From Atkinsonella hypoxylon (lineage: Eukaryota; Ascomycota; Sordariomycetes; Hypocreales; Clavicipitaceae): a DNA stretch of 60,516 nt. A model generated the notes under the pieces. The model was not told where the DNA came from and ran no database searches. It saw only the letters and a list, made by a program, of their open reading frames with translations. The stretch spans positions 1 to 60,516 of the forward strand of contig JFHB01000189.1 of the NCBI GenBank assembly GCA_000729835.1. The letters are read 5' to 3'. Below are positions 34,288 through 44,504 of the stretch, piece after piece. How positions within the stretch are numbered: position 1 is the first letter of the stretch; each line of letters starts with the position of its first letter. The position numbers and the translations under genes were made by a program.

Positions 34288-36550
34288 TTGCTTCCACGGG
34301 AAATGACTACCGGATTAAGCAAATGCCATACTACAGCCGCCTATTTCTTGTATTCCCTTGTCTATATAACATGGCTACGATCTCTGCAATGAAATTCAAT
34401 CTCAGATCAAGATTCTCCTGCCCTATGCATCTCAGATTGCCTTTTCGCTGTCGAGAACATTGATAGTATCACTTGTTTTCGCAGATCCCAGGAAATGGTT
34501 CGAGTCGTGATTGACTCCTGTTCAATGCTGCTTGTTCATGATAATCAGTCCAACGCTGACATACGACTTTGTTTTGTTCTTCAATGAATCAATCTCAGAG
34601 GGGTAAATTGCATGTCGGCTTTATATCACTTGTAACGTGACGAGGGAAGCAACGTGGATGGACCGGACAGCTGCAACACCATCTCAAATACTTTTAATCA
34701 AGCGGACAGATTGCTGGAGGGAAGCTTGACAGTTTCCTTTTACAAATCTTTCCTAGTTCGTTTACCATGATTTAGGTAATGTGCTCAGATGCCGATTATC
34801 GCTGTCGGCTAAGACGCCATTGTCTTCGTCATTATGTTTTCCAAACAGACCCGTAGCTGGAGCCATGGTCAACAAACAAGAGCTGAAACGCGCTGAGTTG
34901 TTTTGAGTCAGCGAGGATTTGTCGTCTATTCAATTCAAAGTCGCAACTATTCGCCATGTTCGAGCAGCCTGGCACGGCCCTCATCACCAAGTTGACTCTG
35001 TTATGCAAATCAATGTTCTGTTCCAGACTAAACTTCTGTCAGAAGCGCAAAGTGTGATGCCTAAGCAAATAGACCAAAAGATCCATTAATGTTGCAATCC
35101 TTACAACATTGCACCTTACAATAGCTTATAGGGCTATGTAGCGATCGCAGCCACTACACATCCTGACCACTTCCTCTGCAAACTTATGCCACTGCGATAT
35201 CTATCGACACACTTTAGCTAGATATTTATTGTTCTGTTGTAGTAAGTCCTCGGATTACTCTCGTGAAATTTCTGCCAATGCGAGACTTACTTCTGCAGCC
35301 GTTATGGGAGCACATTATTTCTCACAGTCTCACAGTCCGGCCTTTTTATATGTAAATATCACGATTGGAATCCTGAGCAAACCATATAAGATTATGTGGT
35401 GTCTCGCATCTATTCTTGCCGGACACCCTATATAGCTGCATTTCTGCATGGCTCGAGCGCCAACGTAGAAAGGAAATCAAGCTATACGCTTGGTAACCAT
35501 GAGGGATAATGCTGGGTTGGAGTCTAGCTAGTGACAAAAATCTTGATTAAATTCTTGCGAAGAAAACCTGAAGGCATACTGAAAATGCAAGGAGTCAAAT
35601 TTGAGGTGACTGATGCAACCAAGGAATCTAGTAACTTGGCGCTATCTCATACTAATGACTTCAAGGCAGTCCCCGTCGAAATCTCCAAATTCTTATAAAG
35701 GCAATCTAATGACCCAGTAAGACTTTCGCTAATAAAGGAACTACCTCGAAGCCACAGTTGTAGATGTATGTAGCGCCGCACCTGAAAGTGACTTCGCGGA
35801 CTTAGTTCACACAGGAAGTACGCCACCGGCTCTGCGTTTGTGACTCTTGGGGCTCTCTTCGGGTAACGAATAATGCCATGGGCTGTTGTCCCAGAATTCA
35901 ACTCCAAGCTTCCATATAGAAGATTCATTCCGTGGGACCCTACTCCCGAAGCTCTGAACGAGAATTCAGCTCATGCCCATCTGATGGAAGCTCAGGGTGG
36001 GGGCAGAAGACTGACTTAGCTGTAAGGCTGGAGAGTTAAAATACGTTGAAAGTGGTTTGTAAAAAAAATTCAACAATTTTTTTACTTGTATTATTGAGTA
36101 AATGGCGTCGACCTTCCCAGGAGGTCTATTCAGAGATCTATGGGACAATTCATATCTACAGTAAAGGGAGAATACTGTGTGTCTAGCAGCTATGGCATTT
36201 TACAGGACATGTACTATCCAATATGCCAATATAAGCAGCGAGATTCTCTCCTCCCGTTTATCGCAGAGCATATTCCATTCTGTCAGTCCATTGCCTTGTC
36301 CAAACCATACTTCTCTTTTTCTATTTTTACTTACGACATCCGACAGTATGCTCCGCTAGGACTTTTTTGCCAAGCATCTCAGCTTGAACTAGACGTACCA
36401 TGACTAAATTCCAGCCATTTGATATGAATATTAGTCCTCTGTGCCTACTTCGAGATAATTTCGAACTTACATTTCACTACGTTGAGGAAACTTTCGAGAA
36501 GCAATTGTTTCCACGCTTTCAAGATCAAGATTGTATATTCTATAGGTTAC
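34288..36550. other. Gene-poor region with short degenerate frames
   Basis: A minus frame at 35647-35928 and a plus frame at 36400-36642 each show 80-90 plausible codons but no motif. Intergenic or degraded sequence; nothing else supported. Confidence 0.4.
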
Positions 36551-36904
36551 TCACATTATACTATGCCTGTTCTGACGCCCATCTGGTAGTGGCAGACTCA
36601 TGTCGTTGCATGACCAGGCGTCATTATTATCTGAGCAGCTGACTCTGCAACAGGTCCCTCGGGCTACGAATGAATGGTCTTCGGTTTTTTTATCATTATA
36701 AGGCAGATAAGAGACTCTCTTTCTGATCCTTTCGGCGCTGGCAATGGCCCATCTGCACGCCGCACTGTAATAGCCCAAGATAAAACCGGAGTCATGACGG
36801 ACCCAGTTGCCTGCCTTGAATAGGTTCCTGAGACGTGGCTTCTCCAATGTGATTAACGTCCGAGCCTGACCGAGCCATTCTGAGCGGGGCCCTGAGTTGT
36901 CCAA
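36551..36904 (-). pseudogene. Possible fragment of a flavoprotein-like C-terminus
   Basis: The segment RNLFKAGNWVR...GFILGYY...SAERIRKRV has the general order seen at the C-terminal FAD-contact end of amine-oxidase-like flavoproteins (hydrophobic F-x-AG, then a Gly-rich helix followed by a basic end), but key glycines are missing and no N-terminal part is found nearby. Weak resemblance only; it may be unrelated. Confidence 0.15.
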
Positions 36905-37079
36905 GTTTCTAATTGCGAATCTGACTCTGGTACGCCTCTCTAAGATTCAGAGATTTCGAGTAATTAACTTCCTTTTTGGACAGATGAGTTAGTGAATTTG
37001 GATATCTACTATGGAAGCTATAAGAGATAACCTCCTACAGTGCCGCATTATGCATTACTTTGTCCCTGAATGTAATTTT

Positions 37080-37700
37080 CGCTGGATTCGCTTTTAGTCT
37101 TGCTAGCTGATAAATTCGTGTAAAAACCTCTGTAGAATACAATGCTACGAAATTGTCAAAAGCCGCTTGAAGAAATCCTAAGGGAAGACCAGTTAAAGGC
37201 AAAAAAGTGTTCTAAATGTAAAGATAACCTACTATTTAACCTACCTACAGCCCTAACACAATCTGAGTTAGGGCGGGAGTTAGAGCGGAATCCTAAGACC
37301 ACCTGAGCTTTATTTTAACGAGCAAGTAATCGATAGGAATTCTTTAGCATAATATATATATTATTTTCTATAAGCTCCTCCTTCTAGCGTAGTTTTACGA
37401 AGTTGAAGTTATCGTTAATAGTTCTAGGGCTAAGCATCTCGTTCCAGGTTGTAAACCCGGCCTTCGAGGCATTATCCCTTTATTTCTTAGAATGTAAGTA
37501 GTTTAGTTAAGCATAGAATTAAATTCAGAACCTCAGTAACCGCGTAAATTCAGCTAAATTGTACTAAATTCTGCATATTAGCTTATTTTTTCGTCTGTAG
37601 AAGTAAGAGGTTACATTATAGGGGAAATGTACCTTGAACGCTGCTCTTGCTTACTCCTGAGCTTTGGTAGCTTATTATCATTAATTGTACACTATTACAT
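37080..37700. repeat. TpA-rich relic, probably a RIP-mutated repeat
   Basis: Dense TA/CTA/TTAG words with few CA or TG steps and no open frames, strongly different from the neighbouring sequence. This is the usual look of a transposon copy after repeat-induced point mutation. The element family cannot be identified by eye. Confidence 0.45.
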
Positions 37701-37879
37701 AGTTCGCCTAGCAAACGTTTCATCCAGATCTCCAACGTACATGAGCTTTACATAATCGTATTTTTTCCAGGCCTAATGCGTTAGGTCGCCAACCCCTTAG
37801 GCCTATCTCAACAAAGTACACGCCGAAAGAGTGCCCGTCATCAGGCAAACACCCGACATCATCAGCGTTCACCCATACG

Positions 37880-38312
37880 GTATAAAATTGTCAAAATGTT
37901 GTCTTTGGTCACGCCACCTCCCTGAATAGTTCAACCCCAGTTCTGCCTCAAACTCGGGAATCCATTGCACTCTAATGGTTAGACATGTCTGTCATCGGTA
38001 GCCTGGTTCTTCGAACTTTGAACGGCGTGGTTCCACCAGTTTAGCTAGGATACTAAACTCCGTGGTCATAATGTCCTAGCTTTGCCCTCATTCAACTGTG
38101 TGAACAGTAGGTAGAGATCTTACTGTTTCAAATGCTCAATCGTCTCCTTCGGCTCATTTAACACACGGAGAAGAAACTGATGCGACTCCGCTTCTTGAAT
38201 TTGATAGGAAGAAGATGGCTTACAGAGTGTCCTTGCCCGTGTTGCTCGGCACAAGTGTGCACTATCACCCATGTGGGAGATTTGCCAATGTCTTCTGGTA
38301 GTATCCGATGTG
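37880..38312 (-). pseudogene. Cytochrome P450 remnant
   Basis: Between about 38312 and 38124 one uninterrupted frame reads MGDSAHL...RATRARTL, then YQIQEAESHQFLLRVL and NEPKETIEHLK, ending at a GTAAGA donor. This matches the P450 helix C-D region (W/R-x-x-R, Q-E-x-E-x-x-QFL-x-x-L, P-x-x-x-x-x-H). Further along, out of frame, come IMTTEFSI and VQWIPEF, in the order expected for the next P450 segments. No I-helix, ExxR or heme-cysteine region follows, and the N-terminus is not found. I read it as a truncated, frameshifted P450. Exact limits are uncertain. Confidence 0.45.
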
Positions 38313-38525
38313 CCGTAGTGTGAAGTGTAATGAAGTTTCTATATTTCATATTGGAGCATAAATTATAGTTATCAATACATGCGAATGCTCCGGGGTCTTA
38401 TGTAAAGTCCATTCAACATTGGAGATAATGGTAGAATCGATAATGCCATGACCAAATAGAGAACCGGAATTCCATGCTCTAACCTCGAAAAAAAAATAAT
38501 TTTGGACTGGATCATGTCATGCTCA

Positions 38526-39343
38526 TCAATGGCGAAGACCCCCAAGGAGATCAGCGTCACTCTTCTCGAAAGGATGCTGAACCTCCACGCTTCTGATGAG
38601 ATCCACATATTTCTCGCTTCTCGGGGTGATCTTGTTTGGGAAGTCCACTGAGCGGTTTATCAACCCAGTATTGGTATTGAGCTGGATGTCAATTTCCCTG
38701 CCCAGTTGATCAGTTGAACCCGCGCAGCCGGCGTGCTGCGAATGTGATTGGGAGTTATAGAATCACTCGAGTTGACGGTAATGGTGAAGGAGCCGTCGCG
38801 ATTCATGACGGTGTCTTTGCCAGCGATAAGAGCGATGGTGTTGCTGATGATACTATTGTGAAGGGAGAGTGTGATGTCCGATGCGCCCACACCAGTGCGC
38901 TTCCCACGTATGGCATAACTGTACGAATCGCTCGCCGGGATAACGCGATAGATATAATCCGGGTTGTCGAATAAAGCTCGGCTGCCAGGCACTAACCATC
39001 CACTCCAGTCTCTGTCTCGGGGTGGTGTAATTATTGTGTAGACTTTAGGATGAGCTGGGTTGCCATTGACTGCATGCTGCAAAGAACCAAAGACCAGCTC
39101 GTCCACAGCGGCCTCAAGCCGCCGTATCATGTAATTTGAGTCAACTTTATAGCCATAACGTTGAGCTGTTGACCTGAACTAGTTTCGTGCCGTCTTTTGA
39201 ATATCTTCAAACGGGTTTTGCAAGTAGAGTGAAACAGCAAGGGCATCAAGATCACGCTGATATTTTGTATCAAGCGGATTCTCCTGGCCAAATGCCGCAG
39301 CAGCTAGGGCGACGGTAGTGAAAAATTGTCCAAGACGAGTCAT
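38526..39343 (-). pseudogene. DUF1214/DUF1254-like secreted protein, disabled by a stop and a frameshift
   Basis: Starts at ATG 39343 with a clear signal peptide (MTRLGQFFTTVALAAAAFGQ). After KTARN an in-frame TAG (39179-39181) interrupts, but the same frame continues FRSTAQRYGYKVDSNY, then RLEAAVDELVFG, HPKVYTIITPPRDRDWSGW, FDNPDYIYRVIP and SYAIRGKR. The NPD-x-IY and Y-x-I-x-G pattern is that of DUF1214-type proteins (tentative). Near 38705-38728 the frame shifts by one and continues as GREIDIQLNTNTG, VDFPNKITPRSEKYVDLI to a TGA at 38526, with more out-of-frame similarity beyond. The TAG fits a C-to-T change of CAG. Both lesions could be bypassed only by odd splicing, which the local sequence does not offer. 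Confidence 0.6.
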
Positions 39344-40182
39344 CGCACCCGAACATGCGAATTTTCTTTTGTGTTCGCGACTTAGCGTTGGATAGTATGG
39401 TAAGTGAAAAGGGTTAAGGGTCTCCGGCTCATGTTGGGCTTGTGGATCTATCCATTGTATTCTATATATATTTTTCGACTCTCCAGACCACGGCATGCGC
39501 CGAGCGTTATTATGGTATCATACCGACACCAACATTCATTACGAGTCCGTCGTTCAACCAAGCCAAGATGAAGACAAAAGCAATTCCGGAACATAACACT
39601 TCCTAACGCACAATAATGCTTGCTTACCTATTTCTCTTACTGTACCGCACAGGTACTGTCGCAATATGCTAGCATGCTGCTTATCTCGGAATAGTAGGTT
39701 TTTGTTCAATCACATCTAACCTGTGGTGTCTTTCTGCACTTACTATACATAAATACAACAGAACAAGATCGACAGCCTCTACTCCGTAGAGATGAAACAT
39801 TCGCTGAATTGGTCCCCTGCAGGTGGGCCATTGAATGATGTTCGGAGCTGTGACCCACTAAGCCAATAGAGCCACATCCTCTTTCCCACGCCCCGCCACT
39901 AAATTTGCATGCACAACCCTGGCAGCTGTGATATTCGTTAATTTTATTAATTTCCTTATTGCCTTGCAACCTCGCGAGAGGCCGTTAATGCAACGCCCGC
40001 TTAGTCGCACAGCACAGACAGGCACTTTTTAGAGCGAGCCTGGGCCCGGGCTGCAGAGGAATGAATGAAGTAGTTAAGACGATAAAGTGTATTTTTCGTG
40101 AGGGTGCTGGAGCCATAACTTTTTGTTGCACGGTATATAGGGGGGGTCTAACCGAACATTTAGTGTGGCGTGGCCACGTCGC

Positions 40183-40240
40183 TTCTATGGAGGAGTGTGG
40201 GTATCAGCCCCGCTAGCTAGATACGGCTAGTCGTGTGGAG
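40183..40240 (+). repeat. Inverted repeat A, left copy (58 bp)
   Basis: Reverse complement of 43800-43857: 25 bases identical in a row around CTAGCTAGATACGG and about 50 of 58 overall, with several differences being transitions. Located just left of the Sec14-like remnant. Confidence 0.85.
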
Positions 40241-40603
40241 GTGCGGCACGGAATCGAGTTCCGCTAGGTTGACTATATTTAACAAGTCGTACCGCAGCTG
40301 AAGTAATACAGTCTACCCTTTATCAATCACGCAGTTGCAATGATTCACATGCATATTCAGTTTGGAAGTTTCTGCGTCAACGGGTGTGTTGCTAGAAACT
40401 GCCGAGACCATAACTAAAGAGCATGTCAACTTAAAGTATCCCCAACTGACGGAGGCCAAGCAATCAATTACACTGCTATCAACCAGTCAGACGATTGTGG
40501 AATCATTGCTTGGGATCAAGCGTCCATTAGTAAAGGCATCAATTATGCCAAGTGAGAGTTGCCTCTACCCGAAATCCAAGTTTCGCACATATTCGTAGCC
40601 ACG

Positions 40604-40991
40604 ATGCAAAACCCCTGTCACATCAGTGCGCCCGCAATAAAGGAGCTTCATAATCATCTGGACTTTCAGACAGAGGATGAGCAAGTCGCCTTTGAGACAT
40701 TTGTCTCTCTCTGCTATAAGAAACGCCTTATTCAAGGAAACACAGAATTGGATCAAGGTGGAAGCAACTATGGTTTGACTGATCAAATGACGCTTTTGTG
40801 AGTCAACCATTTGAAGAGCAACCGTGGGGTGCTAAGTTTCCACAGGCGATTTCTTCGGGGAAAGTCATGTTGTATCAATGACGCACTCCAACAGTTTCAA
40901 AGTGCACAAAAAATTCGGGAGTCGCTTGACGCAGTTTCGGGATATGATCGCATTGATATCGACGAGTTTGAGGAAGCCAGAAGCTTTGTTG
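40604..40991 (+). pseudogene. Truncated Sec14-like (CRAL-TRIO) gene, N-terminal part only
   Basis: Exon 1 (40604-40797) begins MQNPCHISAPAIKELHNHL and ends GLTDQMTLL. A 48-bp GTGAGT...CACAG intron joins it in phase to exon 2, which reads RFLRGKSCCINDALQQF and SAQKIRESLDAV, then DRIDIDEFEEARSF. This is the CRAL-TRIO N-terminal helical region of Sec14-type phosphatidylinositol/phosphatidylcholine transfer proteins (TLLRFLRARKF-like core). Similarity stops abruptly after EEARSF, where the family continues with YPQW and the lipid-binding domain; here the frame runs into unrelated residues and a stop at 41044. The gene is cut, not just mutated. Confidence 0.55.
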
Positions 40992-42468
40992 GCCAAGCCC
41001 TTTCGGTGCCGTTACAAAAGCATTTGCTAATTCGGGTGCTGTAGTATCCGCAATGGACCGGTTGTCGTGATAAAAGCGGATTGCCGGTTTGTTTTTACCA
41101 ACCGGACCGGGCACATAGCAAGCAAGACTGGCTTGTGAGCTCCTCAGCTCTATTTTCCCTGTTCTCTTGTCCCATTCTTTACTAGCTCCGAGATGTCCGT
41201 TGAGATTACCCGGTCGGTTATCAATATAATCACTAGCCCGTTACGGGGGTTATCGTCAAGCTATGAGGATTCTTTCAATATTCCCCACCTTGGTGTTTAT
41301 CGCGCAGTGTCTACCTGCATGAAATGTCTACGAGGAGATTTACTTGTAGTTATTGATCTTCGCGCCGTGGTATTCATGATGTTAGTGGACACATTGGGTT
41401 GACAGGGTACATGAAGACATGGCAGCTCGGACGGACAGTTAGTTTGACTCTAGTGTGCCAAGTTCGAGGTATCTGGTTGGATTCGACTGCGTTTCTTCTT
41501 GTCACATGGCGGCAGGTTTTACTGCTTGTTCTTGAAGGTGGTGTTGCTTATTTAGTCGCTCTAGATCCCAGCACATTCGAGATCCTGGCCACCTACCCGC
41601 CGTTGGATGAGGAATCCAGTATGAGATTGTCTGTGGTAATCTATACACAGGTGCTTGACAACCGTATCGTTTCCGCGGACGGCGATCAGAACATTCTGCA
41701 ATTGGAGCGGATCGACAATAAAGATTGCACGAGGTTTGTCAAGAAGCGAACAACTAGCCTCTCTGGTCATATTCGTGCCGTGAAAGGGAGTTATCAGTAT
41801 TGTCTTGCAGCATTTGACATTGAATCCGGCAGAAGTAGAGTATCCCTACTTGGAGCTGTAAAAATGCTGTATTTTTTCCGGACCCCCAATTGTGATGCAG
41901 GTACATCCTACATCCCACGCCTCCCCACGTAATTTATATGGGGAGGTCTTACAACCGCGATAGCTCCAATTAGGGATACTCAAGAAGTATGGAGGTGTTG
42001 CGGCGTATAGCTGTGAGCTCAGACGAGCGTATAACAAGGGTTCGAAGATCTCTCATAAAGAAGGGTAGCGCGAGTCATGATGTAATTGATCGCGCCACAC
42101 TTTCTTTCGCATTTTTTCTATCAGATGAGTGGGAAAAGCCTTCATTATCTCTTTTGTATCCAGATGACTAGTCAATTCACTCGCAATTCTTTCTCTTTTT
42201 GATTATTGCACCTAAGCGCAGCACAGTCGTGCGACAGGAGTGTTAGGATAGGTGCAGGTGGTGCATTTCTCGCAATTCTGCCACCAGTTTTAACTTCAGA
42301 GAGAGGCGTGGGTTAATATGTAGTTCGGGGATTTGTCATGGCTAGAGAAGGCAGATCGTATACTGCAGAGCACAAATAGTTCATAACTTTACTTATGTCT
42401 ACACAATTCTATCTGTCGTATACTTTATCTCTCCCTAGATTATCCCCGTAGGTCGTGTTCACCAGGCA
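40992..42468. other. Degenerate region; possible WD-repeat-like fragment on the plus strand at 41.2-41.9 kb
   Basis: A 177-codon plus frame (41399-41932) contains segments such as ITG/VTG-x-x-KTWQLGRT, DNRIVSADGDQNILQLE and LSGHIRAVKG, loosely like WD40 blades, but without regular GH...WD spacing and with no matching start. No function is assigned. Confidence 0.25.
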
Positions 42469-43365
42469 TCAAAAAAGAGTTGGAATGTATCCGACGGCAA
42501 TCATACTTAAAATCGAAGGCAAAAACACATTATTAAGCGTTTCCCAAAACGTCAACTTCGAGTAAGTCGTCACCTTGAGGTACATCCCCATGCCGGTCAC
42601 AGCGACTGCAGCAAGCCATGGAAGGGCTTTCACCGCCGCATGTTTCACTTCTCTCCGTATGATTTCCCTCATCTTTGCCTGGAAGGCTACTCTCTCATTT
42701 ACTCTTGGAAACGGTACCGTAGGCACCGACTTCCCGAGGAATTCACACAGAGGGCCCCAGCCTTCGTTCAAATCGAAAATGAGAAGGTCCGACGGCGACG
42801 TCATCTCTCGTATCTGAGAATGGTGGAGGTCGTAGACGGACCTGGCATTCGCTCGGATTTCATCCACCGTTCTGGCGTTGAACATGCCAAGAAAAATTTT
42901 GCGACCGTCAAGCAGATACTCTGAACCAAATAATGGTCCCAAAACAGTACAATAGAGATTGGCGGCTCGACCGAACCCGTATTTCAACACCCCGCCATCT
43001 AGGCTTTCGAACCATTGATCAAACGGCCGGATGACAAGTATGACCTTGGCGTTCGGGTAACACTTGAGTACATGAGGTCCAAAAAGTCCAGCCATATCTG
43101 TGCTGGCGTCATAGTTCCAGTATATCTCTTCCCAGTCTTGGACTGTGAAAGGTTTGCCTGTGTAGCTTGGGAGCACTGGGAACGATGCATCCGCAGCTCG
43201 ACTGAACAGTCTCAGCAATTCAGGCGCGGAGTCGACCATATCTACCCCATGGCAAACTCTCTCATAGCCTAGAATTTTCAGAGCCTTCGCGATAGAGGCT
43301 GATCCGGTGCGAGGTAGTCCAAGAGAGAGGACTTTCATTCTGGTGTTGCTCGATGGTAGTGACAT
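42469..43365 (-). CDS. P-loop sulfotransferase-family protein, 298 aa
   Basis: ATG at 43365 (MSLPSSNTRMKVLSLGLPR). The LGLPRTGSAS motif at residues 16-25 is the PAPS-binding-type P-loop of the fungal sulfotransfer_4 family, followed by IAKALKILGYERVCHG, then NAKVILVIRPFDQWFES, the second conserved block, and a late hydrophobic tail (about 243-298) with one or two likely membrane spans. Many fungal members are annotated as NAD-dependent epimerases by error. Substrate unknown; in fungal genomes members often sit in variable or secondary-metabolite regions. The frame is intact and no intron is needed. It is divergent from the prenyl synthase at 44505 and lies between the two copies of inverted repeat A. 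Confidence 0.8.
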   Translation of the reverse strand: MSLPSSNTRMKVLSLGLPRTGSASIAKALKILGYERVCHGVDMVDSAPELLRLFSRAADASFPVLPSYTGKPFTVQDWEEIYWNYDASTDMAGLFGPHVLKCYPNAKVILVIRPFDQWFESLDGGVLKYGFGRAANLYCTVLGPLFGSEYLLDGRKIFLGMFNARTVDEIRANARSVYDLHHSQIREMTSPSDLLIFDLNEGWGPLCEFLGKSVPTVPFPRVNERVAFQAKMREIIRREVKHAAVKALPWLAAVAVTGMGMYLKVTTYSKLTFWETLNNVFLPSILSMIAVGYIPTLF

Positions 43366-43560
43366 AGTAGAACTGAGCGATGCCTTGTCGTACACTTATA
43401 AATTGAATTTCTCAAAGCTTTATTTGGTACTAGAGATGTCGTGTAAGTACACTTCCCTCTCTGGTAGATTCCAAGTATTTACATCAATGGGAATGGTGCT
43501 GAGGAGAATTTGCCCCTTATGTGATAGGGTGGAATATATGACAGAACCCAAATGAATTAG

Positions 43561-43611
43561 TCTCGGGCGGCCGCTTGTCTCGGGTGACCACTTGTCTCGG
43601 GCGGCCACTTG
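43561..43611. repeat. 17-bp tandem repeat x3
   Basis: Three adjacent copies of TCTCGGGCGGCCACTTG, differing at two or three positions. Confidence 0.9.
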
Positions 43612-43722
43612 TGTTTCTTTTTCCCTTTGTTCTCTTACTGTACATGCTACTAGTTTTCTAAAGCGTATCACGATAGGCCCATGACGAGTTTACTCATTGG
43701 AGTACTCAAGGTGACATACACA

Positions 43723-43746
43723 GGCTTCGAGGCTTCGAGGCTTCGA
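43723..43746. repeat. 8-bp tandem repeat GGCTTCGA x3 beside a G run
   Basis: Three perfect copies directly followed by a homopolymeric G run of about ten bases. Confidence 0.9.
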
Positions 43747-43762
43747 GGGGGGGGGTGTGTAG

Positions 43763-43799
43763 GCAGTGATTTTCGGAGCTGTATAGTCTGGAGCTATGT
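43763..43799 (+). repeat. Inverted repeat B, left copy (about 37 bp)
   Basis: Reverse complement of 44359-44396 with about four mismatches, mostly transitions. It directly abuts the right copy of inverted repeat A (43800-43857), so A and B form one contiguous 95-bp unit here. Confidence 0.75.
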
Positions 43800-43857
43800 A
43801 CTCCACATGACTAGCCGTATCTAGCTAGCGGGGTTGACTCCTACACTCCACCATAGA
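43800..43857 (-). repeat. Inverted repeat A, right copy (58 bp)
   Basis: Partner of 40183-40240 in opposite orientation, 3.6 kb apart. Core match GACTAGCCGTATCTAGCTAG continuing into GCGGGG. Confidence 0.85.
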
Positions 43858-44001
43858 AAACACACACAAAGTTATACAGGTCGGCAGGGGTACTTGGGCC
43901 CGTCCCCGCAGGTAGCGTCAAGGAGATCGGAATGTATTAAAGCCTGAATTTCGAGGCATTTTACTCGGGGGTAAACGCCATGAAATTAATGACTTCTATT
44001 A

Positions 44002-44043
<42 letters not shown>
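44002..44043. repeat. (ATG)14 trinucleotide microsatellite
   Basis: Fourteen perfect units in the region upstream of the GGPP synthase gene; non-coding. Confidence 0.95.
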
Positions 44044-44045
<2 letters not shown>

Positions 44046-44358
44046 AGCCACTAGAAGCTAGCACAGCAGGTGGGTCGGATACGAGCTAGCCCCCTGTAGG
44101 GAACCCGCCCCACTGGGAATATTTATGACTGAAGATCTGTAGCTTCAGCCCCATTACAAAAAATACAATTCGTCGTCTTCACTGCTTCATTAATTCCTCT
44201 ACAGCCCGCGCGTTGTTAAGAAATTTAACGATGTTAATAACGCTGACGATGTTGATGACGCTGACGATGTTTAAAGAGGGAAAAAATGCCCGTCTGTGCA
44301 CCCAAGCGGGCGTTGCCTTGAGGGCCTCTTGAATATCACAGCTGCCAGGGTTGTGTAT

Positions 44359-44396
44359 ATCACAGCTCCAAACCATACAGCTCCGAATATCACTGC
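44359..44396 (-). repeat. Inverted repeat B, right copy
   Basis: Ends about 110 bp before the GGPP synthase ATG, so this copy sits in or near its promoter. Confidence 0.75.
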
Positions 44397-44504
44397 TCTA
44401 TAAAATCTTATGGCAAGTACGTGTCGTGGAGACCAAGATTTTCTATCGTCCCTTCTCAACTAGATTCTTCTAAGTCTGTCTCGTCATCTTTGATTATAGT
44501 CGTT

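Larger units (their letters stand above)
43366..44504. other. Repeat-laden divergent promoter region
   Basis: Separates the sulfotransferase-like gene and the GGPP synthase gene. Holds a 17-bp triple repeat (43561), an 8-bp triple repeat (43723) next to a G10 run, an ATG triplet array (44002), right copies of inverted repeat A and both copies of inverted repeat B. Confidence 0.8.
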
